A stretch of DNA of 64,000 bases from Muraenolepis orangiensis (GCA_027704905.1 CM051002.1:4238351-4302350), one strand, 5' to 3'; numbered from the stretch's first letter, positions 31,961 through 45,325 are shown. The notes: a model not told the origin generated them from the letters alone. A program made the numbers and translations.

Positions 31961-32299
31961 GCTCTTCCAAAGTATTAAGGTTTGAGGGAGTTGGATTGAA
32001 CTTAGCTCAGTGAAAGTGTTTACAGGAACATTTTTGGAGATTTGCTTTTGCCTGCGGGTTTTATACCTCAGGACAGTGCGGGGCAACTCCACAATACTGA
32101 TAGGTGTAGGTGTACTATAAACCTCCAGTATGCAGTTGCTGCTGCTGTGACCAGTATATAAACCTGGAGGTACCTTAGTGTCAGCATTACGTGCCACATC
32201 ACCCAGGCTAACTAACCTAGTTAACCCACTCAGTATTCTAGACTCTGCAACGTGGGCTAGTATGTTGCTAGCAGGTTCGCTAATTGCCGGCGTCCCAGC

Positions 32300-32455
32300 A
32301 TGCTGTATGTGCATAAGTCATGCCTGGCTAAGACATCTATCTATGTTTTCTGACATAATTGAGGCGCCTAACCCAGTAGGGTGAAGGCCATCTCTCATCA
32401 GCATGCCAGGGTGGTCCCACATGGAGGACCAGTTATCTACAAACCCTTAGTAATG
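32300..32455 (-). pseudogene. End of L2-type LINE ORF1 with esterase-like DGLHP motif
   Basis: Minus sense from about 32445: FVDNWSSMWDHPGMLMRDGL then HPTGLGASIMSENIDRCL. The Asp and His of the DGLHP motif match the catalytic block V of SGNH/GDSL esterase-like domains carried by ORF1 of many CR1/L2 LINEs. Only the C-terminal end is present. Confidence 0.6.
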
Positions 32456-32645
32456 TAATGTAATAATAATACATTACACAGTCATTATTTTGCTGGACTT
32501 TCTACTCATTACAGCTACGGCACAGTTCTGCACCGTACGGCACTGTATTCAAGATGCTGCAGCACTACTGGCACTTTAAAATGCTTTTAAATGTTTTTTT
32601 GCACAATTCAACACATATATCACAATACACACATGTATATATCTT

Positions 32646-33092
32646 CAGCTGTGTTGGGCAAGTTACTGAAAATAAGTAATATAAACAATCTATGAGCCAA
32701 ATAAGATTGATCTGTATTCACCGTTAGCTTTCGGCAGTGGCATTTCTTCTTTACACACATTTTATTTTTCTTGCACTGAGAAGTCTCAGTATTTTGCGTC
32801 TTCTGATCGTCTGTTTTTGAGAGCTCAGATTGACAACAGTGTCTGCACTGGCCGTTGTGTGCACTTTCGAGTCTAATGCTGAATGATTGACGTCATTCAT
32901 TGCGCCGCCGTAAAAGGTGGAAAAGTTCGGGGGATGACGTTAGATCATAAACCCGAAAGTAACGAGTAACGAGCCAACTTTAAATTCAGTAATTGTAACA
33001 GTGTTATTCAATTTGAAAAAGTAACTAGTTACTCTTAACGTTACCGACAAAAATAAGGCGTTACAGTTTGTAACGCGTTACCTCCAACACTG
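32646..33092. mobile_element. hAT-like MITE (GTGTTGGGCAAGTTACT family)
   Basis: The left end CTGTGTTGGGCAAGTTACTG and the right end GTAACGCGTTACCTCCAACA plus CTG are partial inverted repeats. The interior near the right end has repeated GTAACGAGTAACGAG and AAAGTAACTAGTTACT words. This pattern is widespread in fish as a non-autonomous hAT type. No clear target duplication. Confidence 0.55.
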
Positions 33093-33097
33093 TCCAC

Positions 33098-33256
33098 TAG
33101 TCACTTTATTGATATTTTTATTGTTATTTATATTGTGTATAGTAAGTATAGTATAATAAGTATAGTGTTTTATAAATGTCATACTGTGGGATGCATAATG
33201 GGGAGTAAGCATTCAATTGTACAGTTGCATATGTCAAATAAAAATCTTGAAACTTT
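33098..33256 (+). mobile_element. LINE 3' end (CR1/L2-type), plus orientation
   Basis: Reads ...GGGGAGTAAGCATTCAATTG, AAATAAAAATCTTGAAAC, the sense version of the tail at 8051 and 10064. It abuts the hAT-like MITE. Confidence 0.65.
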
Positions 33257-35100
33257 AATAAAGCTTTTCAAATGCTTTATCAATAGGCCCACCTGCTGTA
33301 TTTTGGTCCTTCTCACTTTGAGCTATAAACGTTGGTCTTCATTCTATTTGTGCTTATGAACACTCTCCATATTTTACCTGCCAGCTGCTGTTTAGAAGAA
33401 GCTGTCACTTTAAAATGAAAATTACTTTTATTGTAGTTTAAACATTTCCTGGCGGTTCAAACCTTTCCTTCTACTGCAGAAAACAAAAAACAAAAATGCG
33501 AAACAATTCTGTCCGGAATGAAGTTTGGGGTTGATTGGTTTGTGTTTGGCAAATTTGCCTAGAAAAAAAATAAAAAGTACCTATAGCCATTGCACTGCAT
33601 AACAAGCTGTATGCGCAGCACTCCAGTCACACATTGGATAAATTACTTTCATAATTAGCCCAGTCCCTCAATAACACACGGAGAGATCTTCTCCTCCTGA
33701 CTAGCTGGGAAGCCAGGGGATAAAGGAAAAAAGGAAAAATAAAAACTAGAAACAAAACAAACTGTGTATGCATATCGTCTGAACATACATTTTCTTGAGA
33801 GAATAGGAGCATAAATAAGGAAGATAATTTAAATAATTGATGAGATCAATTATGCAACCATTCAATTGTTTCATGGACAGAGTCCTTTAATTCTGCAGGA
33901 CTTAGGATTTACTTGCAGGGTTTTTAACCACATAACACAAGGGTTCAAAGACAAAGAGTCGTACACTCTGAGGTTCCTAGCGATAAAGTGAGACGGTATT
34001 GAAGATGGACAGAAGTGAATGCAATCTTAATTAGAGGAGAGAGTATCTAATTGAGTTAGATGTTTCTTACTGAAAACACATCGTTTTGTAGATAACCACC
34101 AAAACCCAAATTACTATATTATCCGAATGTTATATTTAATCCTGGAGATGTTTTGCAATCATTTGTAACACAACGATTCACCCGCCGCTTCGCCATTAAC
34201 TCTCATTCATTTTCCTGCTGCCCGCCCATGCGTATATAGTAACCTTTTAACCTTTATAAGGATAGTAGCAAATAAAAAACTAAACCCTTGCTCCAAGACG
34301 TTTTGATGTCAAATAGTCAGCAGATGCCAAGGATAAAGCAAGCCTTGTATTTTTTGCTGAGTTATCAGGGGAGAACACTTTCACTGTATTGAGATGGAAG
34401 GCAGCTTGCTCTCTCTCGCTCGCTGTTCACAGGAAAGCTACAATAGCAGTGACCGGTTGACGAGTGTCTAGTGGTAAGAAGCAAGGGAGGAACCAGCTTT
34501 CAATCTCTCTCCGCCCTTTGTGTCGATGGACGGGTTTGGACAGCTGGCAGCAAGTCCTCGGCATAGCCCGGCTCTATAGTGTATTTTATCATATGATGTG
34601 TTATTGTGCTGATACATCAGTGGCCGTGCACGATGATGGCCACATAACTCTGGCCTTCCACAGTCAGAGTGTTTGGTTGAATTATTCAGGTTGGCCCATG
34701 AATACAATCATGTGGAATATGGCTGGATGAGATGGGGGAACGGGATGGGGAGGTGGGACGGGACGGGGGTTTGGGAAGGGACGGCTGGGGGGAAAGAATA
34801 CATCAGTTTAATTGAAACAGTAAATCCAACAACTGGCTCTCAAAGAGGAGAGCATTTAGTTTAATTGGTGAATTGGTTGGTTGTGATAGGGATGTGCACA
34901 CGGTTGGTTGTTTCCCAGGTTTGATTTCCACACATTACATGTGTAGACATACCGCTTGTTAGGACACAGCCAAGGGGCACGGGGGAGGGGGGGGGTGTAC
35001 TTGTGTTGTGTTGTGTTTCTGAATGTCGATGGGGTTGGCTCTATATAATCTGTCTCTCAAACAGGCCAAGACACGGCCCGGCAGTGTACAGCAGTAGAGA
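33257..35100. other. Unassigned sequence
   Basis: No repeat or coding region recognised in about 1.8 kb; G-rich short run at 34725-34790. Confidence 0.4.
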
Positions 35101-35102
35101 TA

Positions 35103-35103
35103 G

Positions 35104-35133
<30 letters not shown>
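35103..35133. repeat. (GA)n tract
   Basis: Short pure GA repeat. Confidence 0.9.
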
Positions 35134-35135
<2 letters not shown>

Positions 35136-35575
35136 GTCCCGGCTGTCAGACCAGGGCTCTTTTATTATTTTCCGAGCAGGTAGCTTCCCTGTGATGGATT
35201 GACAACAACTGGGCTCTGGCAGTCCGGAATCAATTATGGGTGAGTTCATGAAATTGAACAGAGGTGAACAGAGAAACTTTTTACGGGTAATTTGATCAAA
35301 TCCATGTTGACCCCAAACCCCTGGGACCCTGCGGGCCGATATTGGATTGTAATTACTTTGCGGCAACACAAAACAAATGTGTATTACAGAGGTGGACCTT
35401 GTCTACACATTGTGAATTTCAATTAGCGTGTATGAAGCCAATACAGCGTGCAGGGACTCAATATGTTCCATGGCTAAGTGATAATGCTGCTTATCAGTGT
35501 AAGTATAGGATTAAAGAGAAACCCTGGGACAGGAAAACAAATCCTGGAAGGCAGCACAGCCCATGCTGGCATATT

Positions 35576-35695
35576 TGTCTCACTCTCTTTCTCTCTCTTT
35601 TTCTCTCTCTCCCTCTTTCATTCCCTCCCCCATCTCGCTATCTCTCTTCCTCCCCCTCTCTCTCTCTTTCTCTTTCTCTCCCTCCCTCTCGCCAG
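35576..35695. repeat. CT-rich low-complexity tract
   Basis: Imperfect CTCTCTTTCT words. Confidence 0.85.
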
Positions 35696-36397
35696 TCCCC
35701 TCTACCCCGGCGATCAGAAGATAACAGGTTGATTAGGTTAAGGATAAGGTTGATTGCTAAGTACCACTGCACATTTAATTACAAACGCCACCTCATTATG
35801 CGCAGCAGCCTTATTTACCCCCGGACCCCCAACTGGTTTCACTACAATTCTCATGCAAATAGGACAATTATCTAGCCCATCAATGTGGGGGGAGATGCAA
35901 GTCTAGTTTGTTTCTAAAGACATTGTTTGCACTATTGAGCGCATCATTAAGTGCTTCACTGCAAGGATGCCATCGGGAGGAAGGCATCCTCTGTGACCTA
36001 TGAGAAAAGAGCTCTCCAATGCAAAGCAGTGGCAGGGGAAGTGCGATATATCAATTTGAAGAACTCACTTTGAACAAATGGTTCACAGGCACATTTTCCA
36101 AGAAGCTGGATTTTGCAGGTTAATCGGCTAGTATTTGAAGTCAGAATTCAGGGGAAGCGAGAATTCAATTGAGTTTCAGAAACCAAGATGAGACTTGTCT
36201 ACCAAGTAGTCTAATCTAACTCTACCTGCTTCATGCTATGGTTTATTCATTTTATCAGTGTTTTTTGATTGATTCTAACCGATTTTTTATTATAATTTTT
36301 TTTTGTGTATTGTGCTGTATAGTGTTGTTTATAGTATATAGTATAGTATATAGTAGGTAGTATATTGTATTGTTTATGGAATATAGTATAGTGAATA
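35696..36397. other. Unassigned sequence, AT-rich at its end
   Basis: Contains an octamer ATGCAAAT at 35853-35860 in a non-repetitive stretch, and irregular TATAGTATAGT words at 36310-36395. No gene seen. Confidence 0.35.
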
Positions 36398-36790
36398 GCA
36401 GTGGAGGCTCGTCCATTGAGGAAAAGGAGGACCATCCTTCGTAACATTTCAGAGAAAAATAAACATGCAAGAGAAAAATAAATACACATTAATTTAACAG
36501 ATTCATCTGTAAAAATACTGAAAATATTACTATTTTAACACTTTGAAGGAACAACAATCATGTCCCCGTGTCAAAGTACCAACAGCGCCCTCTACGGTAA
36601 TTTAAAATGAATGTACAGAGGACCTTCCTCCCCAAGCTCCCCATTGAAGTCCATTATAAAACTGCCAGACCCGAGCGGCCGGTGAGTTCTGGTTTTGTGT
36701 GTATGGCAGTAAGGGAGAACAATTATCCCTTAGGGCGGGTCTAGCGAGAGGCTCTGTGAACCAATCATCAGAGAAACCTGCACTGGTGAA
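36398..36790. mobile_element. Possible DNA-transposon fragment starting CAGTGGAGGCTCGTCC
   Basis: The left end GCAGTGGAGGCTCGTCCATT and the blocks CCCATTGAAGTCCATTATAA and AGGGCGGGTCTAGCGAGAGG are familiar in style from dispersed fish repeats, but I cannot name the family. No right terminal repeat was found. Confidence 0.35.
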
Positions 36791-37113
36791 TACCCTTTCA
36801 GAGATTTGGGGGGTGGGTTATCATCATGCAAGGATCTATCTTGTGTCATTCATTAATTCCGCGTTCCAGAAAACTTGTGAGTCATTTACTTGTTGTAAAT
36901 GTTTTCAGCTCATTCTACACACTCTCCAAAGTCTTTGGACTTTGTGTCGCTAATAAGCTGTTTGATCTTGGAAACAACGAGTTGGAAACACAATGGTGGG
37001 AACTGTTTCCATGCTGCCATCTTGTGTGGGCACCGGTTTCGTAGTCTAGTGAGGCATATTAAATGAGGATGGGGTTTTTTTGGTTGTCAATATGGACTTT
37101 CAGATGTGTCCAC

Positions 37114-37291
<178 letters not shown>

Positions 37292-37486
37292 CCTGGGAAA
37301 TGTAGGTCTTCAATGTAAAAAGTGTATTTCATGGTCAATTTTCTGCCAATCTCGAAATAACGTTCCCTACAGCATGATTGATGTTTTAAGTCATACAATG
37401 CGAGAGTTGACTAGACTGAGGTTTCATTATATCAGTGGTTCTCAAACAGGGGGTCCCTTGGCCCTTCGGACTAGTGAATCCTCTTA

Positions 37487-38626
37487 CCCCACGACGACTG
37501 CACTCCTGTACATGGTACAAACACCATCATCAAGTTTGCTGACGACACAACAGTGGTGGGCCTCATCAAAAACAACAATGAGGCAGCCTACAGGGACGAG
37601 GTCCAGCACCTGGTGGCATGGTGAGCTGAAAAAAACATGGCCCTCAACACCAAGAAGCCCAAGGAGCTGATTGTGGACTTCAGGAAGACCAGAGCTGGCG
37701 CACATGCCCCATCCTCATCAACGGAGCGGAGGTCGAGCGTGTCTCCAGCGTAAAATTTCTGGGGGTCCACATCTCCGAGGACCTCTCCTGGTCCCTCAAT
37801 ATTGCCTCACTGGTAAAAAAAGGTTCACCAGAGTCTATTCTTCCTGAGGAGACTGAGGAAAGCCCACCTGTCCCCTCAGATTCTGGTGAACTTTTACCGG
37901 TGTGCCATCGAAAGCAACTCACTGAATCACAGTGTGGTATGGCAACTGCACTTTTTTCGACCGGAAAGCGCTGCAGAGGGTGGAGAAAACCACCCAACGC
38001 ATCGTTGGATTACCCCTCCCTGCAATAAACACTACCCACCACAAACGGTGTCTGAGGAAGGCACAACAAATAGACACCTCTCACCTCAACCATGGACTGT
38101 TTGCCCTCCTCCCCTCCGGGAGGCGCTATAGAACCTTTGTTCCAAGTCAAGCAGGCTTAGGAACAGCTTCTTCCTCTCAGCTGTCATTTCTCTGAAAATT
38201 ATTATAAATATTTATTGATAACATACCTGTAAATGTGTATATTTTTACATTTGTACTGTACCTGCCATATATATTTTAATCTGTTGAAACAACTGAATAT
38301 CCCTGCTCACTTCCTGCTGTATATACATTTATATAAATGTATCCTGTTTTTCATAAATGCATACCCCTGATCACCTGTTAAATACTTGTACACTTACCTC
38401 TATACATATATACCTAATACTATGCACATATCGCACACATACTCTATAAGTAATCTTATTACTGTTTTTATACCTAGTAGACTGTCTTTTAGCCACTGTA
38501 AACTGTAAATGATATATTACCATGCACTTTACTGCAACATTTGCACTCTGGTTAGATGCCAAGTAATTGTTGCTGTACTGTACTTGTGCTGTACACTGAC
38601 AATAAATTTGAATCTAATCTAATCTA
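37487..38626 (+). mobile_element. CR1/L2-type LINE 3' part, inserted in a minisatellite
   Basis: Reads TNTIIKFADDTTVVGLI (the FADD catalytic block of reverse transcriptase), AAYRDEVQHLVAW, LFFLRRLRKAHLSPQILV, VWYGNCTFFDRKALQRV and LLPSGRRYRTF in shifting frames. A 3' UTR follows with AATAAA at 38601-38606, ending TTGAATCTAATCTAATCT. It is 5'-truncated just before the FADD motif. Confidence 0.83.
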
Positions 38627-38808
38627 GTGAACCCTTGGACTAGTGAACTCTCGGACTAATGAACCCTCGGACTAGTAAACCCTCGGACTAGTGAACCCTC
38701 GGACTTATGAACCCCCGGACTAGTGAACCCTCAGACTAATGAACCCCCGGGCTAGTGAACCCTCGGACTAATGAACCCCCGGACTGGTTAACTCTTCGAC
38801 TAGTGGAC
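38627..38808. repeat. Minisatellite, 16-bp unit GTGAACCCTCGGACTA
   Basis: About 11 imperfect copies. Related words (CCCTTCGGACTAGTGAATCC) occur at 37457-37482, just upstream of the LINE. Confidence 0.9.
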
Positions 38809-39149
38809 CCCTCCCCGTATCCAGCTTTGGTGGATCTGTGGATAACTCAGGACTGTGAACATCTCCCTGGTCCCATTCATCTGTCAGAGCATGCTGCGGA
38901 GAAATAAGAAACCAAAAAAAAATATTACGTTCTGAGGTTTATGACATTTCCCGCTCTCAGTCCAAAAATTAAAAAAAGGGAGAACGAATAGAGAACAACA
39001 TTGCTGCCAAGCGGAGCAAATAGGTGTACTAAAATATGTCTCCTGTAAAGAAAGTGCAGACAGACGGGAATTATCACGATGCCACTTTGCTAACTGATGT
39101 AAATTATCCCATTGTTTTCCACGCGCTGTCATTTAACTATTCTCTGGTC

Positions 39150-39198
39150 TCTCTCTCTCTCTCTCTCTCGGTGTCTCTAAATGGTCTCTCTCTCTCTC

Positions 39199-39276
<78 letters not shown>
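39150..39276. repeat. (CT)n microsatellite
   Basis: CT repeats with short interruptions (GGTGTCTCTAAATGG). Confidence 0.96.
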
Positions 39277-39277
<1 letters not shown>

Positions 39278-39934
39278 GCACGGCTGTAAAAGTAGGAAAT
39301 GTCACCCAGCATCCCTTCACTATGGGATGGTGAGAGGAGGCAGGAGGGGTGTAGACAAACAGCAACAAGTACATAGCTTACACATGACCAAGTCGATTAG
39401 GTCGGAAGCAAATGTCATAGCACATTTTCTTCATCGACAACAAATACATATCAAGTATATGCAATGCTGTCCCGTATATTCATGCAGACATGGCCCTTGA
39501 TATTGCAAATGCACAGTGTCTGGGAAATGTAATCAATGGAGTTGGTTTTAGAGCAGAGCCGGTGCTGTACAAAGAAATATGTTACCTCTATTTCAGAGAA
39601 GGCTATTTCAACTTTAGTCTCCCATTCCTCTTGAAGGGTTCCGGGACTTCAGTCGGCCTGTGAGCTCTGCCTCCCACAACTTCACAAAGGTTGACGTGAA
39701 AACCTATTATCACAGTGAATGCAGCAGATTTACCCTCTTCCAAATAATTCCTCATGAATTACTCTGATTCATTATAGAAATAAAGGTCAGATTATTAAAA
39801 TGACAATATCTTGAGTCTGAAAAATTAAAAGATCTCAATCTTGAAAGAAAGACCTTATTTTGGCCACTGCATTTTTTTCCTGTCTACTAAATCTAAATCT
39901 AAATCTGGAGGATTTAATCCTAAATCTAAATCTG

Positions 39935-40165
39935 GAGGATATAATCGTCTTTATTGGTCACATACATGTACACACACAAAGAGTGAAATTGGTATCTCTG
40001 CATTTTACCCATGCTAGTATTAGAAGCAGTGGGCAGCTATTGTATATACAGCACCCCAGGAGCAGTGTAATGGTGTGTGTAGGTGCCTTATTCAAGGGCA
40101 CCTTGGCAGTGCCAAGGTCTTTCGGGGAATTGAACCAGGGGTCCACTAACGGGGTCCAACAGGCC
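39935..40165 (-). mobile_element. tRNA-derived SINE, head degraded
   Basis: On +: TCTTTATTGGTCACATACAT, CTCTGCATTTTACCCATGCT, AGCAGTGGGCAGCTATTGTA, CAAGGGCACCTTGGCAGTG. Same family as 42705, 53616 and 61358; sense is minus. Confidence 0.7.
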
Positions 40166-40429
40166 TATATCACGTTAGATTAGAACGCCGGAAGTACCCG
40201 TTAAAAATTGCTGAAGCAGTGTATCCCAAGTTCCGGACAGGATGCCTATGTATTTAATATAGGCTATTTATTTTATGGATTTGGATTATTTCAATGTACC
40301 TTTTCATTTGCGTGTTAATATGTCATGTGCAGCTGTATCTGTTCTAAAAGGGAATGCCTGTTATTCTTGTGAATATGAGTTGTCTTAAAATCAAAGTGCT
40401 TGTGACATACTTGTGGCATTGAGTTAAAA

Positions 40430-40519
40430 CCAAATTTGTATAAAATACCGATATATATCGTATATCGCGATGCAGCCTAAAAATACCTATGATTTTTGGT
40501 CCTTATCGCCCAGCCCTAC
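40430..40519. mobile_element. End of a MITE (ATATCGCGAT / CGCCCAGCCCTA)
   Basis: ATACCGATATATATCGTATA, CGCGATGCAGCC and TTATCGCCCAGCCCTA form a terminal sequence familiar from dispersed vertebrate MITEs. Only one end is recognisable. Confidence 0.5.
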
Positions 40520-40523
40520 TTGG

Positions 40524-40640
40524 GACCAGTGCTTTTAATCACACACTTACCTGACATTATGTGGCTCTATTCGGATGAGAGATGGCGTGTGTGTGGGGGT
40601 CAGGACCAGTGCTTTTAATCATACACTTACCCGTCATTAT
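40524..40640. repeat. Local direct repeat, about 38 bp, 79 bp apart
   Basis: GGACCAGTGCTTTTAATCAC at 40524 and GGACCAGTGCTTTTAATCAT at 40603, each followed by ACACTTACC and a CATTAT end. Confidence 0.85.
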
Positions 40641-41909
40641 TAGCCTATTCCGCCCACTTTTCGAGACGTATATGCTCTCCTTGTCAAAGTGCAAACTGCA
40701 GACATACGCGCTACCCCTGAGAACATGAAACGAGGGACCTTCATCCTCCTTATCAGCCTCACATAAGACTTGCGGAGGAGTTTGTCTTTGGGTAAATGGT
40801 GTAAACTGAAGTAGGGCTGTCTTTGTTTAGACGTTGAGCAGTCGGTACATTACAATAACAGAGAGGAGAGGAGGCGGCCACAGTTTGTCACATATCTGGG
40901 GTAACTACCGGAAGTAAGAGTACACTGCTCACGGCTCCGGAAGCAGGAAGTGTGATATAGGCCTATTGCCTGCATGATAAAGTTGTACTGTTAAAGCCTT
41001 CCGTTTATTTGTTGAAATTTTTTTTATTGTTGCATTTCTCCTCGTAGTTTCCCATAGTTTTTGAAGACTACCTGACCCTGTTGGCTTCATTTTGCAGCAG
41101 TAGCAAGAGACGGGCCCCAATGCGCAGCTTCACCTAAACTCTGCCCATTATACACTTTCTACACTATCACTAACCGCTAGACCTCCCTCGGCCATACAAC
41201 ACTAGAGCTATGTGTTGTCCGTGTGTGTGTGTGTGTGTGCGCACGCGTGGGTTCAGACCTCACAGAAACAGCAAGACTGCCAATTCGAGAGTAAAATAAG
41301 ACAAATATACACATTAACAAAAAATGTGCACTTCTTCATGTCATGGTACGGAGTTTCGCTTTTATCTAACCTCAAAATAAATTACAGAGAATATATTTTA
41401 CATAAAGGTCTTATCAGTCAATATTATACACTTGCGGATGTTAACTTTGTATCTGTTGGACCTTTTCTCCGGGCTGTACTGCTTAGTGCTGATATTTTTT
41501 CCGGTATCATCAAGCTGTAATTTATTGGTGTCCGGCGTCTCGTTCACAAGAAAAAACAATTAATTTGTTGTGAATAATATAATTGGTGAAAGCATGGCGA
41601 CGTAATAAAGTGAAGTGGAGATATAGTGTGTAGACTACACTTACAGACAAGTTAACCTTGATTGCCTCGGTCATGATACTATGGCCAGTGCTGGGCAGCT
41701 AACCCTTTGACACAAACACACACACACACACCGACACACACACACATTCAAAACGCTTCAAAAGAGGGTCTCTGAGGTCAACACCCCCTCCACTAAATCA
41801 AGGTATTTTGGGCATGTTGGCAAAGAGACAACGCCACGGTCTCCCGTAGCCGCTGTGTGAGTGTGTACTGTGTAACACTATGTGAGATCTAAATATAAAT
41901 GTAGGTAGG

Positions 41910-42052
41910 ATTGAATCCACTTTATTGGTCACACACATACATACATACCAGCGTATGTACACATACACAGTGAAATGTGTTTCTCTGCATTTAACCCATC
42001 CTAGTATTAGGAGCAGTGGACAGCTATTGTACATACAGAGAAACATACAGTA
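41910..42052 (-). mobile_element. SINE fragment (tail half)
   Basis: AGGATTGAATCCACTTTATT, CTCTGCATTTAACCCATCCT, GTATTAGGAGCAGTGGACAG; truncated before the tRNA-like head, and abutting unit B of the duplication. Confidence 0.7.
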
Positions 42053-42060
42053 CTCTATCT

Positions 42061-43092
42061 CTCTCTCTCTCTCGTACGACTGTAAAAGATGGAAATGTCA
42101 CCCAGCTTCCCTTCACTATGGGATGGTGAGAGGAGGCAGGAGGGATGTAGACAAACAGGTGCAACAAGTACAAAGCTTACACATGACCAAGTCGATTAGG
42201 TCAGAAGCAAATGTCTTAAGACATTTGCTTCATCGACAACAAACACATATCAAGTATATGCAATGCTGTCCCAGACATGGCCCTTGATATTGCAAATGCA
42301 CAGTGTCTGGAAAATGTAATCAATGGAGTTGGTTTTAGAGCAGAGCCGGTGCTGTAGGAAGAAATGTGTTTCCTCTATTTCAGAGAAGGCTATTTCAACT
42401 TTAATCTCCCATTCCTCTTGAAGGGTTCTGGGACCTCAGTCGGCCTGTGAGCTCTGCCTCCCACAACTTGGACCCTGTTTGACGTGAAAATCTATTATCA
42501 CAGTGACTGCAGCAGAATTACCCTCTTCCAAATAATTCCTCATGAATTACTCTGATTCATTATAGAACTAAAGGTCAGATTATTAAGATGACAATATCTG
42601 AGTCTTATTGAAAAAATTAAAAGATCTCATCTTTAGATCTTGAAACAATGACCTTATTTTGGCTACTGCATTTTCTTCCTGTCTACTCAATCTAAATTAA
42701 AATCTGGAGGATTTAATCCTCTTTATTGGTGACATACATGTACACACACAAACAGTGAAATTGGTTTCTCTGCATTTTACCCATGCTAGTATTAGAAGCA
42801 GTGGGCAGCTATTGTATATACAGCGGCCAGGGAGCAGTGTAGGTGTCTGGTGCCTTGCTCAAGGGCACCTTGGCAGTGCCTAGGTCTTTCGGGGAATTTA
42901 ACCTGGAGTCCACTAACAGGGTCCAATTGCCCGCCACAACTGATAAAGTTGTACTGTTAAAGCCTTTCGTTAATTTGTTTTCATTTTTTTCATTTTCTCC
43001 ACGTAGTTTCCCATAGTTTCTGAAGACAACCTGACCCAGTTGGCTTCATTTAGCAGCATAAGCAACCTAAACTCTGCCCATTATACACTATA
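42061..43092. repeat. Segmental direct duplication, unit B
   Basis: Begins with a short CT repeat and CGACTGTAAAAGATGGAAAT, parallel to unit A. It carries its own SINE copy at 42705-42930 in the matching place. Confidence 0.85.
42705..42930 (-). mobile_element. tRNA-derived SINE, head degraded
   Basis: Counterpart of 39935-40165 within unit B: CTCTTTATTGGTGACATACA, GCATTTTACCCATGCTAG, CAAGGGCACCTTGGCAGTGC. Confidence 0.7.
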
Positions 43093-44225
<1,133 letters not shown>

Positions 44226-44420
44226 GGGTATAGCCATGGCTCATTGGTATAGCACTTTGTACGCTGGGGGTGCAACTTCACGCAAAACAAACCACACAGC
44301 ACACCCAATTATCTTTAAAAAAAAAATATATATATATATATATATTGTTTGGTTTGATTTTGGTATATTTGATATATATACAAATACCACCAAAAAAACT
44401 AAACAATATATACTGTATGT

Positions 44421-45100
44421 ATATATATAAATGGAGTGTATTTTTTATGGCAACACCACTATATTTTATGTCAACACCACTATGGCATCAATAGGAGTCG
44501 GCAAGTATATAGAAGTGAAGTGTGTTCCAAAAACTGTACTGTATATATTAATCCCTGTATTGATTTAGTTTTTTTGCCACTTAACCACAGCACACTGAAT
44601 GTGTGCAGCAGGCATCAGGGCCTGGACTCCTGAACTACCGCAAATCCTCGCTCAGTTGGCATATCCAACGCCTGTCTGAATTAATAGCGAGGAACAGCGT
44701 TCCAATTGGATTCCGACCCGGGATAGGAAGTGTTGTACTGCTGGACCGGCGTCCGACCAGCTGCTGTGGAAACAAGGAGTGGTTGGTCAGTGTGTTTACG
44801 TTGTTTCCCACGTCAGCAGCAGCAGCAGCAGTCAGAGCAACAATTACACTGGAATTGATTGTGGGGAGGACTATTAGGGCTGATGATATAACTGCTGGAG
44901 GGGAAGGGGGGTTGCGACTCGCGGGTTGTTAATTTGCGTGGCACGTGAGACTTTTAGTTATAAAAGCATTTATCGTGCAAGGAAGGTTATCTGCTTGTCT
45001 GAAGATTGTGTTTTTGTGCAGGCCCCCCCCCACACTCTACTCCCTTACACTCTCCCCCCCCCCCCCCCAAATAACTATTCTCCTTCATCCCCTTAAGATC
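44421..45100. other. Unassigned sequence with short (CAG)n
   Basis: A (CAG/AGC)n run of about six units at 44815-44832 and a C run at 45053-45068. No gene recognised. Confidence 0.4.
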
Positions 45101-45149
45101 CATCGACCCGTCCCGAACGGTGGCATTAGTTCTCAGGGAAAGCCGGTTG

Positions 45150-45325
45150 TCTAAGTGATTGTGTGAGGTGACTCCAGAGAAAGAGAGAGACTGTTACTGC
45201 ACTTTTGACTTCTGACTTTTGCTGACAAGTTGTTCTCTTATCTACCTTTGTTGATTGCACTATTGTAAGACGCTTTGGACAAAAGTGTCTGCTTAATCAC
45301 TGTAATGTCATGTAATGTTATATAT
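45150..45325 (+). mobile_element. SINE/LINE tail (CGCTTTGGA-AAAAG-GTCTGCT family)
   Basis: ACTTTTGACTTCTGAC, AGTTGTTCTCTTATCTACCT, GACGCTTTGGACAAAAGTGT and TGTAATGTCATGTAATG match in order the reverse complement of 53283-53420. This tail is common among fish SINEs that borrow an L2-type LINE end. Confidence 0.7.

Larger units (their letters stand above)
26328..32455 (-). mobile_element. L2-type LINE, near full length, interrupted by two younger insertions
   Basis: In the minus sense the order is: end of ORF1 (about 32450-32300), endonuclease (about 31960-31280), linker (about 30930-30737), reverse transcriptase (about 30000-29274), ORF2 C-terminus (29030-28524) and 3' UTR (28523-28377 and 26717-26328), ending in TTGACTTGACTTGACT. 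A CR1-like piece sits at 30017-30644 and an LTR at 26718-28371. Without these the element is about 3.85 kb. Many stops and shifts show it is old. Confidence 0.8.
39277..41165. repeat. Segmental direct duplication, unit A
   Basis: Starts CACGGCTGTAAAAGTAGGAA and runs to CTCTGCCCATTATACACT. It matches unit B (42061-43092) along its length, except that 40170-40970 has no counterpart there. Confidence 0.85.

Noticed and set aside
32940..33092. Tandem GTAACGAGTAAC words as a transcription-factor array
   Set aside because: They are better explained as the inner part of a hAT-like MITE end.
38627..38808. 16-bp array as satellite or telomere-like DNA
   Set aside because: Only about 11 imperfect copies are present, and the unit is not telomeric.
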